This document shows, in pieces, positions 37,214 through 46,919 of a stretch of 64,000 bases of DNA. The stretch's first letter is position 1; the number at the start of each line of letters is the position of its first letter. This stretch comes from Planctomycetaceae bacterium (GTDB lineage Bacteria > Planctomycetota > Planctomycetia > Planctomycetales > Planctomycetaceae), in the NCBI GenBank assembly GCA_019636285.1, contig JAHBXV010000005.1:1-64000 (forward strand). Reading direction: 5' to 3'. The position numbers were made by a program, and so were the translations under genes. The notes under the pieces were generated by a model. That model was not told the origin of the DNA. It saw nothing but the letters and a program-made list of their open reading frames with translations, and made no database searches.

Positions 37214-39025
37214 ATGCGACACACACGCCGAGAGACCTTTCGCCGGTTGTTCTCCGTTCCTGGCTACTCCGTCGTCTTCGTCGCCTCGACATTCTTTGTC
37301 CCATCGGCCGACGCCGGCCCGCTCATCCTGCATCCCAAAGCCGAGCCTCTGCCGACCGAGCAGCAGGGGCCGTTCGTCACGATGGCCGACGGCGGCATCC
37401 TGTGCATCGATGCCACGCACGCCCATCGCAGTCGCGACGAGGGAAAAACGTGGGAGTCAACACCCTTGTTTCCCGGCAGCGACCAGTTTCGCGTCAGCAA
37501 CGAGCGCGCTCTCCTGAAGACACGCCGCGGCACGATCATCTCGGCCTGGATGAACCTGAACGAGCGCAACTTTACGCCGGGCTTCAAATGGGGCGGCCCG
37601 CCCGAAGAGTTCTCGCAGTGGATACTTCCCACCTACGTCAGCCGCAGTCTGGATGACGGCAAGACCTGGGAAGAACCGCAACTCCTGCAGCGCCCGTGGT
37701 GCGGCTGCATTCATTCGTTGATCGAGACAAACAATGGCCGGTTGGTGCTCGTCGGGCAGACCATCATTCCCGAGTGGCGGCATGCCACGGTGATGTACGT
37801 TTCCGATGATGACGGCGCGACATGGCAGGCGAGCAATATTCTCGACTACGGCGTCGGGCGGCATGACCACGCCGGTTCGTGCGAAGCCACCATTCTCGAA
37901 CGGCGCGACGGCTCGCTGTACGAATTGATCCGCACGGAATCCGGTTACTTCTTCGAAGCCGACTCGCGCGATGGCGGCCTGACCTGGGAGAACCTCCAGA
38001 AGTCGAGCGTCCCTTCCGTCACCTGCTGCGGACAGATGGCCCGCCTGAGCGATGGCCGGGCGGCCCTCTTATGGAATCATCCCCCGCGCTACCAGCCGAA
38101 TCATCCCGCCAGCCGCGAAGAATTGTCGATTGCCTTTTCGGATGACGACGGCCGGACGTGGACCGATCGCACCGTGATCGCGGCCCGCTACCTGAAAACT
38201 GGCGACAAGGGAGACGAACGCCGCGTGTCCTATCCCTATTTGTATGAACGCAACCCCGGCGAGTTGTGGATCACCACGATGCAGGGTGGCCTGAGGATGC
38301 GTGTGAAGACGGCTGACATTTCTGTTGGCGAGGTCGCCCCTCCCCCCACAGTCGTCTTCCTTGGCGATTCCACGACAGCCTATCGTCCCGGTGAGGTCAG
38401 CAAGGTCGTGTCGGAACGCGTCGACGCGGAATTACTCAAAACCGGATCAAGCTTGCGCATCGCCAACCGAGGTGTCGGCGGAAGTACGACCACTGCGGGA
38501 CTTGACCGACTGAAAGCCGAGATTGCTGACCTGAATGCGAAGGTGGTGGTCATTCAGTTCGGCATCAACGACTCTGCCGCGGACGTCTGGCGTACACCCC
38601 CCGAGACCACGCCACGTGTTTCCCGCGAGAAGTTCGTCGCCAACCTGCGAGACATGATCGAACAGGTTCGCGCGAACGGCGGACGCCCCATTCTGATGAC
38701 TGCCAATCCGCTCCGCTGGATCGACAAGACGCGAGAACTCTATGGAAAGCCGCCGTACGATCCGAACGCGGAAGATGGTTTCGACAAACCGTTCTTGCAG
38801 TCGTACAACGCCGCTGTTCGTGAACTGGCAGCCGAGACCAACGTCCCCCTGCTGGATGTCCATCACCTCTTTTTGAGCGCCGCCAAAGCGGAAGGGAAAC
38901 CGGTCGACGACTGGCTCCTCGACGGCACGCATCCGAATGATCGTGGTCACGAACTGATCGCGAACGCACTCGTTCCGTTACTGCGGGAAACGATTAAGTC
39001 CCCCGCGAACCGTAAGCAACAATAA
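37214..39025 (+). CDS. Secreted sialidase-like (BNR) domain fused to SGNH hydrolase
   Basis: The protein is 603 residues with an N-terminal signal (RRLFSVPGYSVVFVASTFF, then a VPSADA cleavage-like site). Residues ~40-370 form a six-bladed beta-propeller with Asp-box repeats (SRDEGKTWES, SLDDGKTWEE, SDDDGATWQA, SRDGGLTWEN, SDDDGRTWTD), as in exo-alpha-sialidases. Residues ~375-595 are an SGNH/GDSL hydrolase with FLGDSTTAY (catalytic Ser), RGVGGSTT, QFGINDS (Asn) and DGTHPNDRGH (Asp-His). The pairing suggests removal of a sugar plus an ester group from a glycan, for example O-acetylated polysaccharide. The substrate is unknown, and the propeller need not be a true sialidase. Confidence 0.85.
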   Translation: MRHTRRETFRRLFSVPGYSVVFVASTFFVPSADAGPLILHPKAEPLPTEQQGPFVTMADGGILCIDATHAHRSRDEGKTWESTPLFPGSDQFRVSNERALLKTRRGTIISAWMNLNERNFTPGFKWGGPPEEFSQWILPTYVSRSLDDGKTWEEPQLLQRPWCGCIHSLIETNNGRLVLVGQTIIPEWRHATVMYVSDDDGATWQASNILDYGVGRHDHAGSCEATILERRDGSLYELIRTESGYFFEADSRDGGLTWENLQKSSVPSVTCCGQMARLSDGRAALLWNHPPRYQPNHPASREELSIAFSDDDGRTWTDRTVIAARYLKTGDKGDERRVSYPYLYERNPGELWITTMQGGLRMRVKTADISVGEVAPPPTVVFLGDSTTAYRPGEVSKVVSERVDAELLKTGSSLRIANRGVGGSTTTAGLDRLKAEIADLNAKVVVIQFGINDSAADVWRTPPETTPRVSREKFVANLRDMIEQVRANGGRPILMTANPLRWIDKTRELYGKPPYDPNAEDGFDKPFLQSYNAAVRELAAETNVPLLDVHHLFLSAAKAEGKPVDDWLLDGTHPNDRGHELIANALVPLLRETIKSPANRKQQ

Positions 39026-39055
39026 GTCGTCAAATACGGCTTGCCACCTCAGCCC

Positions 39056-39145
39056 TTTGCCGCTTTCTCCGCGTCCTCTATGACCTCTGCGGTGAAACAG
39101 AAATTTCTTACCGCAGAGGGCGCGGAGTGCGCAGAGAAATTGCGG
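39056..39145. repeat. CTCCGCG/CGCAGAG-type intergenic repeat
   Basis: TTTCTCCGCGTCCTCT, then ACCTCTGCGGT, and after a short spacer ACCGCAGAGGGCGCGGAG plus TGCGCAGAGAAATT. The two halves are inverted relatives and could pair. Related strings occur at 45316-45343, 46354-46380 and 47362-47390, always between genes. Confidence 0.55.
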
Positions 39146-39160
39146 GAGGGATTACGCTGC

Positions 39161-42100
39161 TCAGAGTTTGTCCTGCACGAACTTCAGCCGCTCCTGCGCG
39201 TCCTTAACGTGCATTGACTGCGGGAACTCAGCAATCAGTCGTTCGTACGTGGCGGCGGCTTCTTTCCACTGCATCTGACGCTCATCGCATTTGCCCGATT
39301 GCAGCAGCGCCGCCGCCTGCCATTCGGGAAACTTGTACGACGTATAAACTTTCTGATAGGCCAGAAACGCCTGGTGCCACTGTTCCTGCAGGAAGTAGCA
39401 TTCCGCGATCAGAAACTGACTCTTGGCGGCTGTCTCCGTGCTGAAGGCGTTAGGATCGCTCAGCACGCGCTCGAATGCACGGCGTGCATCGTCGAATTTG
39501 GCCTGCTGTTTTTCGGAGCGGCCGAGAACTTCCTCCGCCTGGTAGAGGAACTTCGACTGCGGCGAACGCTGCTTGAGCCGGGCGACTTCCGACGCCACGG
39601 TCACATAGTCGCGCTCCCGGAATGCGGCTTCCGCTGCAAGCACCCAGACGCGATCGATCCAGTCGGCGTTTTCCAAAGCCGGTTCGGTCGACCGTGTCTG
39701 CAACGACGTCAACAGCTTTCGAGCGGTGGGAACATCGGCCGCGGTTTCCGGGTTGGCAAGCAGCGCCTCGGCTCTGGCGTACTCGGCATACGGGCGGTCT
39801 TCGCTTTCCGGGAACGCTTCAATCAACGCGTCGGCCCAGCGGCGGACGTCTTTCCAGTTCTGCTGCTCCAGGGCGATCACCAACAGTTGATAGACCGCTC
39901 GCTCGCGCACCGCGGAATCGCTCTTGGGCGATTCCCACAGCGCCAGGAACTCCCGGGCGGCCGGTTCCAGCTTCCCGGCGATCAGGTCGCTTTCCGCCAA
40001 GCTGAGTCTCGCATCGTCGGCCAGGTCGCTGTCGGGCGTGCGGTCGACAATCATCCGGAAGACTTCATCGGCCCGAGCGTACTGTTCGGCGTCATAGTTC
40101 AGCCGCGCCCATTCATCGAGCAGACGGTCCAGGCTCTTGGGCTGTGGGAATTTCTGAAGCAGGGCCGCATACGCCGCATCGGCTGCTGCCACGTCGCCGG
40201 ACTGCCGGTAACTGCGAGCCGCCTGCAAACCCGCCAGATAGGCATACGCCACGGGCGGATCCTGTTCGGCTCCTGTCGCCGGAGGACTGGAGGGAGCCCG
40301 CTTGCGGAATGTTTCCGAGAGCGCGACCGCCGCCCCCTTCAGGTCGCCAGCCAGTCGCAACGATTCGCCTCGGTAATAGTCGCATTCGGGGCTGAGCACA
40401 TGGTCGGGAAACTCGGCCAGCGCCTGTGCGAAGGTCTTTGCGGCTTCGGCATACAACTGCTGCTGAAATTGCGCCCACGCCAGACCCCGGAGCGCGAACG
40501 CTCGTGTGGTGGTTCCTTGAGTGGCAGGAATCAGCCGCTCGTAGAATTTTCCGGTGACGATCCAGTCGGCTCCGGTCTTGGCCCGCTTTTCATGCCACTC
40601 GGCCAGATCCAGGAGCGTGACTGACAGCTTCGGATCGCCGGGAAAGTGCATGCCCAGTCGATCGCAATGCCGCAGCGCCTCGTCCGGCTGCCCCTGCCGT
40701 GCCGCCGCGATGGCTTGCAGCGAAATCGCCTGGGTCACCCGTGGTCCGTTGGGAAGTCGAGTTTCGTACACGGCAGCCGCTTCCGCCGCCGCCTTGGGCT
40801 GGTCGATCGCGAGCTGGCATTCGCTTTCCAGGAGGAGCGCGTCGGTCAGTTCCGGGTCGGCACTGCCGTCACGCAGCGCCTTGGTCAGGTTAGCCAATGT
40901 CGCCAATGCCTGCCTGGGGTCTCCCTGCAACTGCCGAGTCAGGCCGAGGTAGTAGTCGGCCTGGAACTTGAGCGCGGGGAGTTTCGTTTCGGTGCTCACC
41001 CGGCTGAAGTCTTCGGCCGCTTTGGCCAGTTCTTCTTTCGGGCCTTCTGCCGACGCTGGCGTCCCCTGACTGATGGACTGGTTCGCCGTCGCTAGGTGCG
41101 TACGCCCCAGAAGCAGTTCCGCATAGTGCCGCAGCCCGCTCTGCGGGAACTCCTTGAGCAGTCGCGTGAGCAGCGGATCCACGAGGCTCAGCTCATTCCG
41201 CTCCAGTGCCAGTTCCGCCGCGTAGAACAGGCTGTCGGGGGCGTACTTCCCCTGTGGTTCCGCATCGACAATTTTGAGAAACCGTTCCTGCGCTTCAGCC
41301 GACTTTTTCAGCAGGCGTTCGCAGAGGGCGATCTGGAATTCAATCGCCATCGCGGTCGGGTCTTCTCCCGCAGCGGCTGCTGCATCCTTGAGACTGGCGA
41401 CCGCGGCAGGCACTTGGTCGGCGAGTTTCAGGCTGACGCCCTGCCAGTACAGCGCCTGCCGCTGCTGCCCGGCCTTCAATGCCGCCGCCTTGCCAAACTC
41501 GGTCGCGGCGGCCGCGAATTGCTTGGCTTCATAAAACGAGAAACCGGCATTCAACTGAGCGGTTGCCAGCAGCGGACTTTCGGGAAACCGCGTGATGAGA
41601 TCTTGATACGCGGCGGCGGCTTCAGCGAATTTGCCCGCATCGAATGCCTTTCCGGCGATCTGTAATTGGGCATCGGCCGCTCGCGTCCCCAGACGATTGG
41701 CGGCCAGTTCCTGATATTGTTTGAGCGCATCGTCATCCCGCTTGAGAGCCTCGAGGGCTTTCGCGCGACCGAACTTGGCGTCTTCCACATACGGACCTTC
41801 CGGCTGCGATTCGATCGCCTGATCGAACTGCGACAGAGAAGCCGTTGTTTCGCCGAGTTGCAGCAGAACGTCCCCCAGGAACAGCCGCGCCCGGTCAGCC
41901 CGCTCGTCTTTCGGGTGCGCCTTCAGAAAAGACTCGAGCTCCACCTTGGCCGCTTCACGGTCACCAAGCAGAAAGCTTGCTTCGCCGACGCGGTAGCGGG
42001 CCACGGCGATGTACTGGTTTTCGGGGTTGTCGCGGACAAAGCGGCGAAACTGATCGCGGGCCGCTTTGAAGTCGTTCTGGTTGACGAGCGAGAGCCCAAG

Positions 42101-42313
42101 GTAAAGCCGAGCCAGCGGCACCTTATCGTGAGTGGGGTACGCCTCGAGAAACTTCTGAAAGGCCTCGGTCGCCACTTTCCAGCGGCTTTGCTCAAACAGC
42201 CCCACCGCCAGTTTGAAGTCATCGCCCGGCGCATCGGCCCGGCACACGGAAGCCGCGCTAACGAGAAACACCAACAACCAGGCTGCCGAAGCGCGGAAGT
42301 GTCTGGAAAGCAT
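39161..42313 (-). CDS. Large secreted TPR-repeat protein
   Basis: The protein is 1050 residues from the ATG at 42313, where a signal peptide (LSRHFRASAAWLLVFLVSA, then ASVCRA) begins; the frame runs further upstream without similarity. Nearly all of the rest is tandem TPR-like helical hairpins of the YbgF/BamD type, e.g. AVGLFEQSRWKVATEAFQKF, YPTHDKVPLARLYLGLSL, and the recurring FP.S......L. The end reads ATYERLIAEFPQSMHVKDAQERL. Such proteins form scaffolds at the envelope; the size suggests a large assembly platform. No partner gene is identifiable from the neighbours. Confidence 0.85.
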   Translation of the reverse strand: MLSRHFRASAAWLLVFLVSAASVCRADAPGDDFKLAVGLFEQSRWKVATEAFQKFLEAYPTHDKVPLARLYLGLSLVNQNDFKAARDQFRRFVRDNPENQYIAVARYRVGEASFLLGDREAAKVELESFLKAHPKDERADRARLFLGDVLLQLGETTASLSQFDQAIESQPEGPYVEDAKFGRAKALEALKRDDDALKQYQELAANRLGTRAADAQLQIAGKAFDAGKFAEAAAAYQDLITRFPESPLLATAQLNAGFSFYEAKQFAAAATEFGKAAALKAGQQRQALYWQGVSLKLADQVPAAVASLKDAAAAAGEDPTAMAIEFQIALCERLLKKSAEAQERFLKIVDAEPQGKYAPDSLFYAAELALERNELSLVDPLLTRLLKEFPQSGLRHYAELLLGRTHLATANQSISQGTPASAEGPKEELAKAAEDFSRVSTETKLPALKFQADYYLGLTRQLQGDPRQALATLANLTKALRDGSADPELTDALLLESECQLAIDQPKAAAEAAAVYETRLPNGPRVTQAISLQAIAAARQGQPDEALRHCDRLGMHFPGDPKLSVTLLDLAEWHEKRAKTGADWIVTGKFYERLIPATQGTTTRAFALRGLAWAQFQQQLYAEAAKTFAQALAEFPDHVLSPECDYYRGESLRLAGDLKGAAVALSETFRKRAPSSPPATGAEQDPPVAYAYLAGLQAARSYRQSGDVAAADAAYAALLQKFPQPKSLDRLLDEWARLNYDAEQYARADEVFRMIVDRTPDSDLADDARLSLAESDLIAGKLEPAAREFLALWESPKSDSAVRERAVYQLLVIALEQQNWKDVRRWADALIEAFPESEDRPYAEYARAEALLANPETAADVPTARKLLTSLQTRSTEPALENADWIDRVWVLAAEAAFRERDYVTVASEVARLKQRSPQSKFLYQAEEVLGRSEKQQAKFDDARRAFERVLSDPNAFSTETAAKSQFLIAECYFLQEQWHQAFLAYQKVYTSYKFPEWQAAALLQSGKCDERQMQWKEAAATYERLIAEFPQSMHVKDAQERLKFVQDKL

Positions 42314-42604
42314 GAGCCGTTCCCAATCGCCGACTGGAAGAAGCTTCAGCCACCCCCGGTCGGTCCCTCCCCGAAATCGTTCCACAACGATGACCGGGGG
42401 CGAAAAACCCAAGGTTCTGAAGCGTGCTCGGAAGAATCCGTCATCCGGACGCCGCGGCGCGACGAATTCCCAAAATGGTAACGCTCGGCCGGTCGGATCG
42501 GCAACGGGGGACGTGTTCGAACGAAACCGGGAAGGTGCGGACGCTAAGCCGTTACCAGTTGCGCAAACCCGCCGAATCGCAACAATTGCGAAAGCGAGTC
42601 AACC
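42314..42604. other. Intergenic region between divergent TPR and L7/L12-like genes
   Basis: Presumably it contains both promoters. I see no gene and no clear consensus sites. The few bases before 42605 (GCGAGTCAACC) lack a good ribosome site. Confidence 0.4.
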
Positions 42605-43021
42605 ATGACCGATTCTGACGACAAGGCCTGGATCGCCGAGTTGACGAGCCTCATCGACAATGGCCAGAAGATCGAGGCGATTCAGAAATATCGCGAGCGG
42701 ACCGGCGTCGGGCTCGCGGAAGCCAAGTCGGCCATCGAGCAAATTGCCGACAGGATGAGCGGTGCGGGCCAACCGTTGGACAACCGGTCCGCCGTGCCAA
42801 CTGACGCGGCCGATGGCGAAGTGCTCGACCTTATGCGCTCCGGTCAGAAGATCGCCGCCATCAAACGCTACCGCGAAACACACGGCGGCGGCCTCAAAGA
42901 AGCCAAGGAAGCCGTCGAAGCCCTGGCGGCCGCCCACGGCATCGAATCCAAATCAGGCAGCGGATGCGCGGCCGTCGTCGCGTTGCTGATCCTGATCACG
43001 GGACTGGCGTGGTGGAGCTGA
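42605..43021 (+). CDS. Membrane-anchored protein with two L7/L12 C-terminal-domain-like repeats
   Basis: The protein is 138 residues. Two related units (LIDNGQKIEAIQKYRERTGVGLAEAKSAIE and LMRSGQKIAAIKRYRETHGG + GLKEAKEAVE) share the helix-turn-helix pattern of the bL12 C-terminal domain, in which GLKEAKxxVE is the elongation-factor-contact helix. The final ~20 residues (CAAVVALLILITGLAWW) form one TM helix, so the repeats face the cytoplasm or periplasm from a tail anchor. It is not a ribosomal protein: the N-terminal dimerisation domain and hinge are missing. The function is unknown. Confidence 0.8.
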   Translation: MTDSDDKAWIAELTSLIDNGQKIEAIQKYRERTGVGLAEAKSAIEQIADRMSGAGQPLDNRSAVPTDAADGEVLDLMRSGQKIAAIKRYRETHGGGLKEAKEAVEALAAAHGIESKSGSGCAAVVALLILITGLAWWS

Positions 43022-43128
43022 AATTCGAAATCCAAAACTCGAAATTCTAAGCAAAGAACCTCAAGGCAACGCGTTCGGCAGTCGCCCTGAGGTTCCCTTT
43101 AGAATTTCGTTTTTCGAATTTCGACTTT
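43022..43128. terminator. Large inverted repeat between convergent genes, probable bidirectional terminator
   Basis: The core GAACCTCA (43056-43063) pairs with TGAGGTTC (43088-43095). Around it, AT-rich arms AAATTCGAAATCC, CTCGAAATTCTAA and their near-inverse TTAGAATTTCG, CGAATTTCGA can extend the stem. It sits exactly between the L7/L12-like stop and the metG stop. The TTCGAAATTC-type arms look like a repeat of this genome. Confidence 0.65.
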
Positions 43129-43129
43129 C

Positions 43130-45181
43130 CTAATGCACTCTCATCCCCGGCTGCGCCCCGTCATCGGCTCGCAGGACGAAGATTTCCTGGCCGCCGGCTC
43201 CGGCTGCGAGGACCATGCCTTCGCTGAGGCCGAACTTCATTTTCCGGGGTGCCAAGTTGGCACACATGATGACGAGCTGGCCGACGAGGTCTTCGGGCTT
43301 GTAGACCCCCTTGATGCCCGCGAAGACGTTGCGGGTCTGGTCGCCGCCGAGGCTGAGTGTCAGTTGCAGCAGCTTGTTCGACTCCTTGACTTCCTGGCAA
43401 GCCAGCACCCGCGCGACGCGGAGGTCGACCTTCACGAAGTCGTCGATCGTGCAGTGCTCCGCCGTCAGCGGCTCCTGCTCCAGGTACTTTCCGCTGTCGG
43501 CCGGAAGAGCAGCCGGCGCGGCTTCGCTGGTGGGAGCGTCCTGTTTTCCTTCGTCAATCATCGCCTGTACCTGTGTGGGTTCAACTCGTTTCAGCATGTG
43601 TTCAAAGGCAGCGACAGCCGTGCCGATGAGGGGCTGCTGGCTGTGGTTCCAGTTGTCGATGGGCGCGTTCAACAGGCGGCCCGTCTGTTCGGCCAGTTTT
43701 GGTAGGACGGGCGCGAGGTAGACCGCGATCTGCCGGAACAGATTGAGTCCCACCGTGCAGACGTCCTGGAGACGCGTTGCCTGAGCCGGATCCTTCTTCA
43801 AGGTCCACGGCGCATTGTCTTCGATGTACCGATTGGCCCGGTCGGCAATCGCCATAATCCGCCGCATGGCGGCTGAGAAGTCGCAGTTCTCGTAATCGTT
43901 GGCGATGGCTTCAGCTTCGCTCGCCGCCTGTGCGAACAATCCACCGTCGTCGGGATACTGGGCCGACAGTCCCGTTCCCTGGACAAACTTCGCCGTGCGG
44001 CTGGCCAGGTTCACGACCTTGCCGACCAGGTCCGAGTTCACTTTGGTGATGAACTCGTCCAGGTTAAGATCGAGGTCGTCCAATCGCGAGCCGAGCTTCG
44101 AGGCATAGTAATATCGCAGGTAGGCCGGGTCGAGATGCTTCGCGTACGTCGATGCCATCACGAAGGTTCCCTTCGATTTGGACATCTTCTCGCCATCGAC
44201 CGTCAGAAAGCCGTGGATGTGGACCTTCTCGGGGAGTCGCAGCCCCGCCGTCTGCAACATGGCGGGCCAGAACAATGTATGGAAATACGTGATGTCCTTG
44301 CCGATGAAGTGATGGATCTCCCAGTTGACTTCCGGTTGGGCGGACCAGATTTCTTCGACGTTTTCGCCGACGCGCTCGCACCAGTCGGCGGTGGAGCCGA
44401 TGTAGCCGATGGGGGCGTCGAACCAGACGTACCAGTAGTTGCCGGGGCTGTCGGGAATTTCGAACCCGAAGTAGGGAGCCGGGCGGGAAATGTCCCAGTC
44501 GCGAAGCTCTTCGCCCAGGAAGTGCCCTTTCAAGTAGTTGGCGACTTCGGATTGCAGGTGTTTGCCCGACTGCGACCATTCATTGAGGAAGGCGTGCTTC
44601 TGCTCCAGCGCGACGAACAGGTGCGCGGCGGTTCGTATCTCGGGCGTGGCCCCCGACAGTGTGCTCTTCGGATTGATCAGTTCGGCCGGGCTGTAAGTGC
44701 AACCGCACTTGTCGCAACTGTCGCCGTACTGGTCGGGCGACTGGCACTTCGGGCAGGTGCCCTTCACGAATCGGTCGGCGAGAAACGTCTGTGCTTCCGG
44801 ATCGTAGAGCTGGGTGACGTCCTTTTCGACGATCAGCCCCGCCTCGCGCAGCGACTTCCAGACGCGATGACACCACTGCCGGGTCGATTCGCTGTTGGTG
44901 CTGCCGTAGTTGTCGAATTCGATGCCGAACGCGGTGAAGTCGCGCAGGTGCGCATCCCTCATGTCGGCAATCAGTTCCGCCTCCGGCCGCCCTTCCTGGC
45001 GGGCGCGGATCATGATGGCGGTGCCGTGCGTGTCGTCGGCGCAAATGTAGACGCAGCGGTTGCCGCGCAACTTCTGAAACCGCACCCACATATCGGTCTG
45101 GAGGTATTCCACCAGGTGACCGAGATGGATGTGGCCGTTGGCGTACGGCAAGGCGGACGTGACCAGAATGCGACGGCTCAT
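43130..45181 (-). CDS. metG: Methionyl-tRNA synthetase with C-terminal tRNA-binding domain
   Basis: The protein is 683 residues from ATG at 45181 ([22 protein letters not shown]); an upstream in-frame start adds 19 unlikely residues. The HIGH motif is HLGH, the zinc knuckle is [18 protein letters not shown], and KMSKSKGTF is the KMSKS loop. The C-terminal ~115 residues are the EMAP-II/Trbp111-like OB domain ([39 protein letters not shown]) that binds tRNA and promotes dimerisation. It charges initiator and elongator tRNA-Met. Confidence 0.97.
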   Translation of the reverse strand: MSRRILVTSALPYANGHIHLGHLVEYLQTDMWVRFQKLRGNRCVYICADDTHGTAIMIRARQEGRPEAELIADMRDAHLRDFTAFGIEFDNYGSTNSESTRQWCHRVWKSLREAGLIVEKDVTQLYDPEAQTFLADRFVKGTCPKCQSPDQYGDSCDKCGCTYSPAELINPKSTLSGATPEIRTAAHLFVALEQKHAFLNEWSQSGKHLQSEVANYLKGHFLGEELRDWDISRPAPYFGFEIPDSPGNYWYVWFDAPIGYIGSTADWCERVGENVEEIWSAQPEVNWEIHHFIGKDITYFHTLFWPAMLQTAGLRLPEKVHIHGFLTVDGEKMSKSKGTFVMASTYAKHLDPAYLRYYYASKLGSRLDDLDLNLDEFITKVNSDLVGKVVNLASRTAKFVQGTGLSAQYPDDGGLFAQAASEAEAIANDYENCDFSAAMRRIMAIADRANRYIEDNAPWTLKKDPAQATRLQDVCTVGLNLFRQIAVYLAPVLPKLAEQTGRLLNAPIDNWNHSQQPLIGTAVAAFEHMLKRVEPTQVQAMIDEGKQDAPTSEAAPAALPADSGKYLEQEPLTAEHCTIDDFVKVDLRVARVLACQEVKESNKLLQLTLSLGGDQTRNVFAGIKGVYKPEDLVGQLVIMCANLAPRKMKFGLSEGMVLAAGAGGQEIFVLRADDGAQPGMRVH

Positions 45182-45315
45182 GGCGCTCAGCGGCAGGTGG
45201 CAAATTCGGACCGGCAACAGGAGGGGCCAGCGATGCACACGTTCACCGCGAGACCCGTCCTTTAGACGCCACCATGTTTACACAGGTTCGCGTGCCGCGT
45301 CGAGGAGGGGAGGTT

Positions 45316-45343
45316 GCGCGCAGAGGCGCGGAGAACGCAGAGA
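45316..45343. repeat. CGCAGAG-type intergenic repeat
   Basis: GCGCGCAGAGGCGCGGAG then AACGCAGAGA. It is close to the inverse of 47362-47390. Confidence 0.5.
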
Positions 45344-45396
45344 GGGAGGAGAAGATGAAAGAGTGAGAGAGAACACTTGCGAAAGTGGCCCCGGAT

Positions 45397-46194
45397 TTAG
45401 AGGGCACCTGATTTGGCAACATCTTCGAGTGACAGGATTTCGGGCGGGAGTTCGGCGACGTCGTGGTAGCCGAAGAGTGTCAGATCGCCGTGCGACCGGT
45501 TGGTCAGATTTCGCAGGCTGTCGAGGGATCGAAGTCGCTGGATGTTGTCGTCGGCCCGTAGTGTGGCCAGTTGGCCAACCGGATGGTTTTCGTCCGTCAG
45601 TTCACCCCGCAGGTAGTAGGCATCTCCCGCGTGCAGCAGCCAGCGGCCATCTGCAGAGATGGCGACTCCACAATGGCCGTGTGTGTGGCCAAACAGCGGA
45701 ACCAGTCGAATGTCGACGTCGAGCGCGGTTCGGATCTGTCGCGTCGGCTGGCCCAGCATTTCGCTGTCGTCACGATCGTGGATGACCCAGCGCGGCTCGT
45801 GGGAGAATTGCGCCGGCCGGTAGCGCGGGTTGCCGGTGTCGAGATTCCGTTTTTCCTCCGCCGAGACATGAACATTCGCGTTGGGAAAGTCGGCGAGCCC
45901 GCCCGCATGGTCGGGGTCGCAATGGGTCAGCACGATATCGGTCACATCTCCTGGCGAGATTCCGAGGGCCTCCAATTGCCGGATCGCCGTGACCGATGGC
46001 AGAAACTGGAATCCTGCGGCGGAGATCGCTTCGCGACCGATTCGAGCCTCCGGATCGGCGATGTCCGCGAGGCCAATTCCCGTTTCAACCAGTGCGATTC
46101 CCGTCGGGGTGCGAATCAATAAGCCATGACAGCACGCCGGTGGAAACGGCGGCGCGTGCAGCCAGCCGAAATTCAAATGTTGGACGCTGAACAT
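45397..46194 (-). CDS. Metallo-beta-lactamase-fold hydrolase, lactonase-like
   Basis: The protein is 265 residues from the ATG at 46194 (MFSVQHLNFGWLHAPPFPPA). The metal-binding motif HCDPDHAGG matches HxxxDH with a further His in LFGHTHGHCGV, and a late YHD. The pattern is that of AHL-lactonase-like or similar MBL hydrolases rather than RNases or beta-lactamases. The substrate is unknown. The open frame continues upstream with a TTG start inside an insertion-sequence end at 46248-46266, so the native upstream region has probably been rearranged. Confidence 0.85.
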   Translation of the reverse strand: MFSVQHLNFGWLHAPPFPPACCHGLLIRTPTGIALVETGIGLADIADPEARIGREAISAAGFQFLPSVTAIRQLEALGISPGDVTDIVLTHCDPDHAGGLADFPNANVHVSAEEKRNLDTGNPRYRPAQFSHEPRWVIHDRDDSEMLGQPTRQIRTALDVDIRLVPLFGHTHGHCGVAISADGRWLLHAGDAYYLRGELTDENHPVGQLATLRADDNIQRLRSLDSLRNLTNRSHGDLTLFGYHDVAELPPEILSLEDVAKSGAL

Positions 46195-46247
46195 CGGATT
46201 CCAACAAAGCTTTTCGGCTGCCGCGAACAGCGCCGTGTTCCCGACTT

Positions 46248-46266
46248 CTAGAGGTGGTTTCAAAAC
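46248..46266. mobile_element. Solitary end of an IS5-type element related to the one at 23447
   Basis: CTAGAGGTGGTTTCAAAAC differs by one base from the left end (with flanking CTAG) of the complete element. No transposase or second end is near, so this is a remnant or decayed end. It lies between the hydrolase start and the SpoIIAA-like gene. Confidence 0.6.
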
Positions 46267-46353
46267 CCTCGGTACAACGGGGTTTGTCCCCGATTTCGAG
46301 ACGTTTTACACCCATCAACTACGAGCCTGTGACCTGACCGTCTCGACTTTTCT

Positions 46354-46380
46354 TCTCCGCGCCCTCTGCGTCTCCGCGCG
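46354..46380. repeat. CTCCGCG-type intergenic repeat
   Basis: TCTCCGCGCCCTCTGCG then TCTCCGCGCG. It is a member of the family at 39056, 45316 and 47362. Confidence 0.5.
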
Positions 46381-46391
46381 AAACCGGCTTT

Positions 46392-46751
46392 CTAGCCTTC
46401 CGCCAGCCAGGATTTCGCGGCTTCGATCTCGGAGACGTCAAAGTACTTCACCTTGGCCATGGTGAACGGCTTGCAGACGGAGGCCATCCACTTTTCCCAC
46501 GTCTTTTCGCCGACGAGCGCAATCCGGTTGATCTTCGTGCAATGAGTCGTCGCGAACTTCGTGTCGTCCCACAGGGCGTGCATGTCCCACCCCTTGAAGT
46601 CGTGGAACTGGGCCAGCACGTTGACCTTACCCTCTTTAGCGAGTTCGGCGTCGATCAGGGGGACGAACGTCTTGTAGTCCTCGTCGTGGAGCTTGCCACT
46701 CAGTTTGAAACCCACCACGTGCGGGGGCAGACCGGTGAGAATCTCGATCAT
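46392..46751 (-). CDS. SpoIIAA-like (STAS-fold) protein
   Basis: The protein is 119 residues from ATG at 46751 (MIEILTGLPPHVVGFKLSGK). The family pattern is VGFKLSGKLHDEDYKTFVP, a central strand VNVLAQFHDFKGW, then HCTKINRIALVGEKTWEKWM and a C-terminal FDVSEIEAAKSWL. These small proteins adopt a STAS-like fold; despite the name they are not anti-anti-sigma factors of known partners. The role here is unknown. An upstream start would add 13 residues. Confidence 0.85.
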   Translation of the reverse strand: MIEILTGLPPHVVGFKLSGKLHDEDYKTFVPLIDAELAKEGKVNVLAQFHDFKGWDMHALWDDTKFATTHCTKINRIALVGEKTWEKWMASVCKPFTMAKVKYFDVSEIEAAKSWLAEG

Positions 46752-46919
46752 GTTTCCGTCTCCAGAAAAAGGACACTTCAGGTTTTCCACATCAATTCCA
46801 ACGCGGCCACATTATTTCGCAAGTCACTCAGCGCCGCACGGGAACCGTGTGAATTTCTTGTGGGAATTCGCGATCGCAAGGGAAAAGGCTCTCCCTCCAC
46901 GCGATCTCCTCTCGCCCCC

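Noticed and set aside
44135-45265. 376-codon plus-strand frame opposite metG
   Set aside because: Complement of a complete MetG with all motifs.
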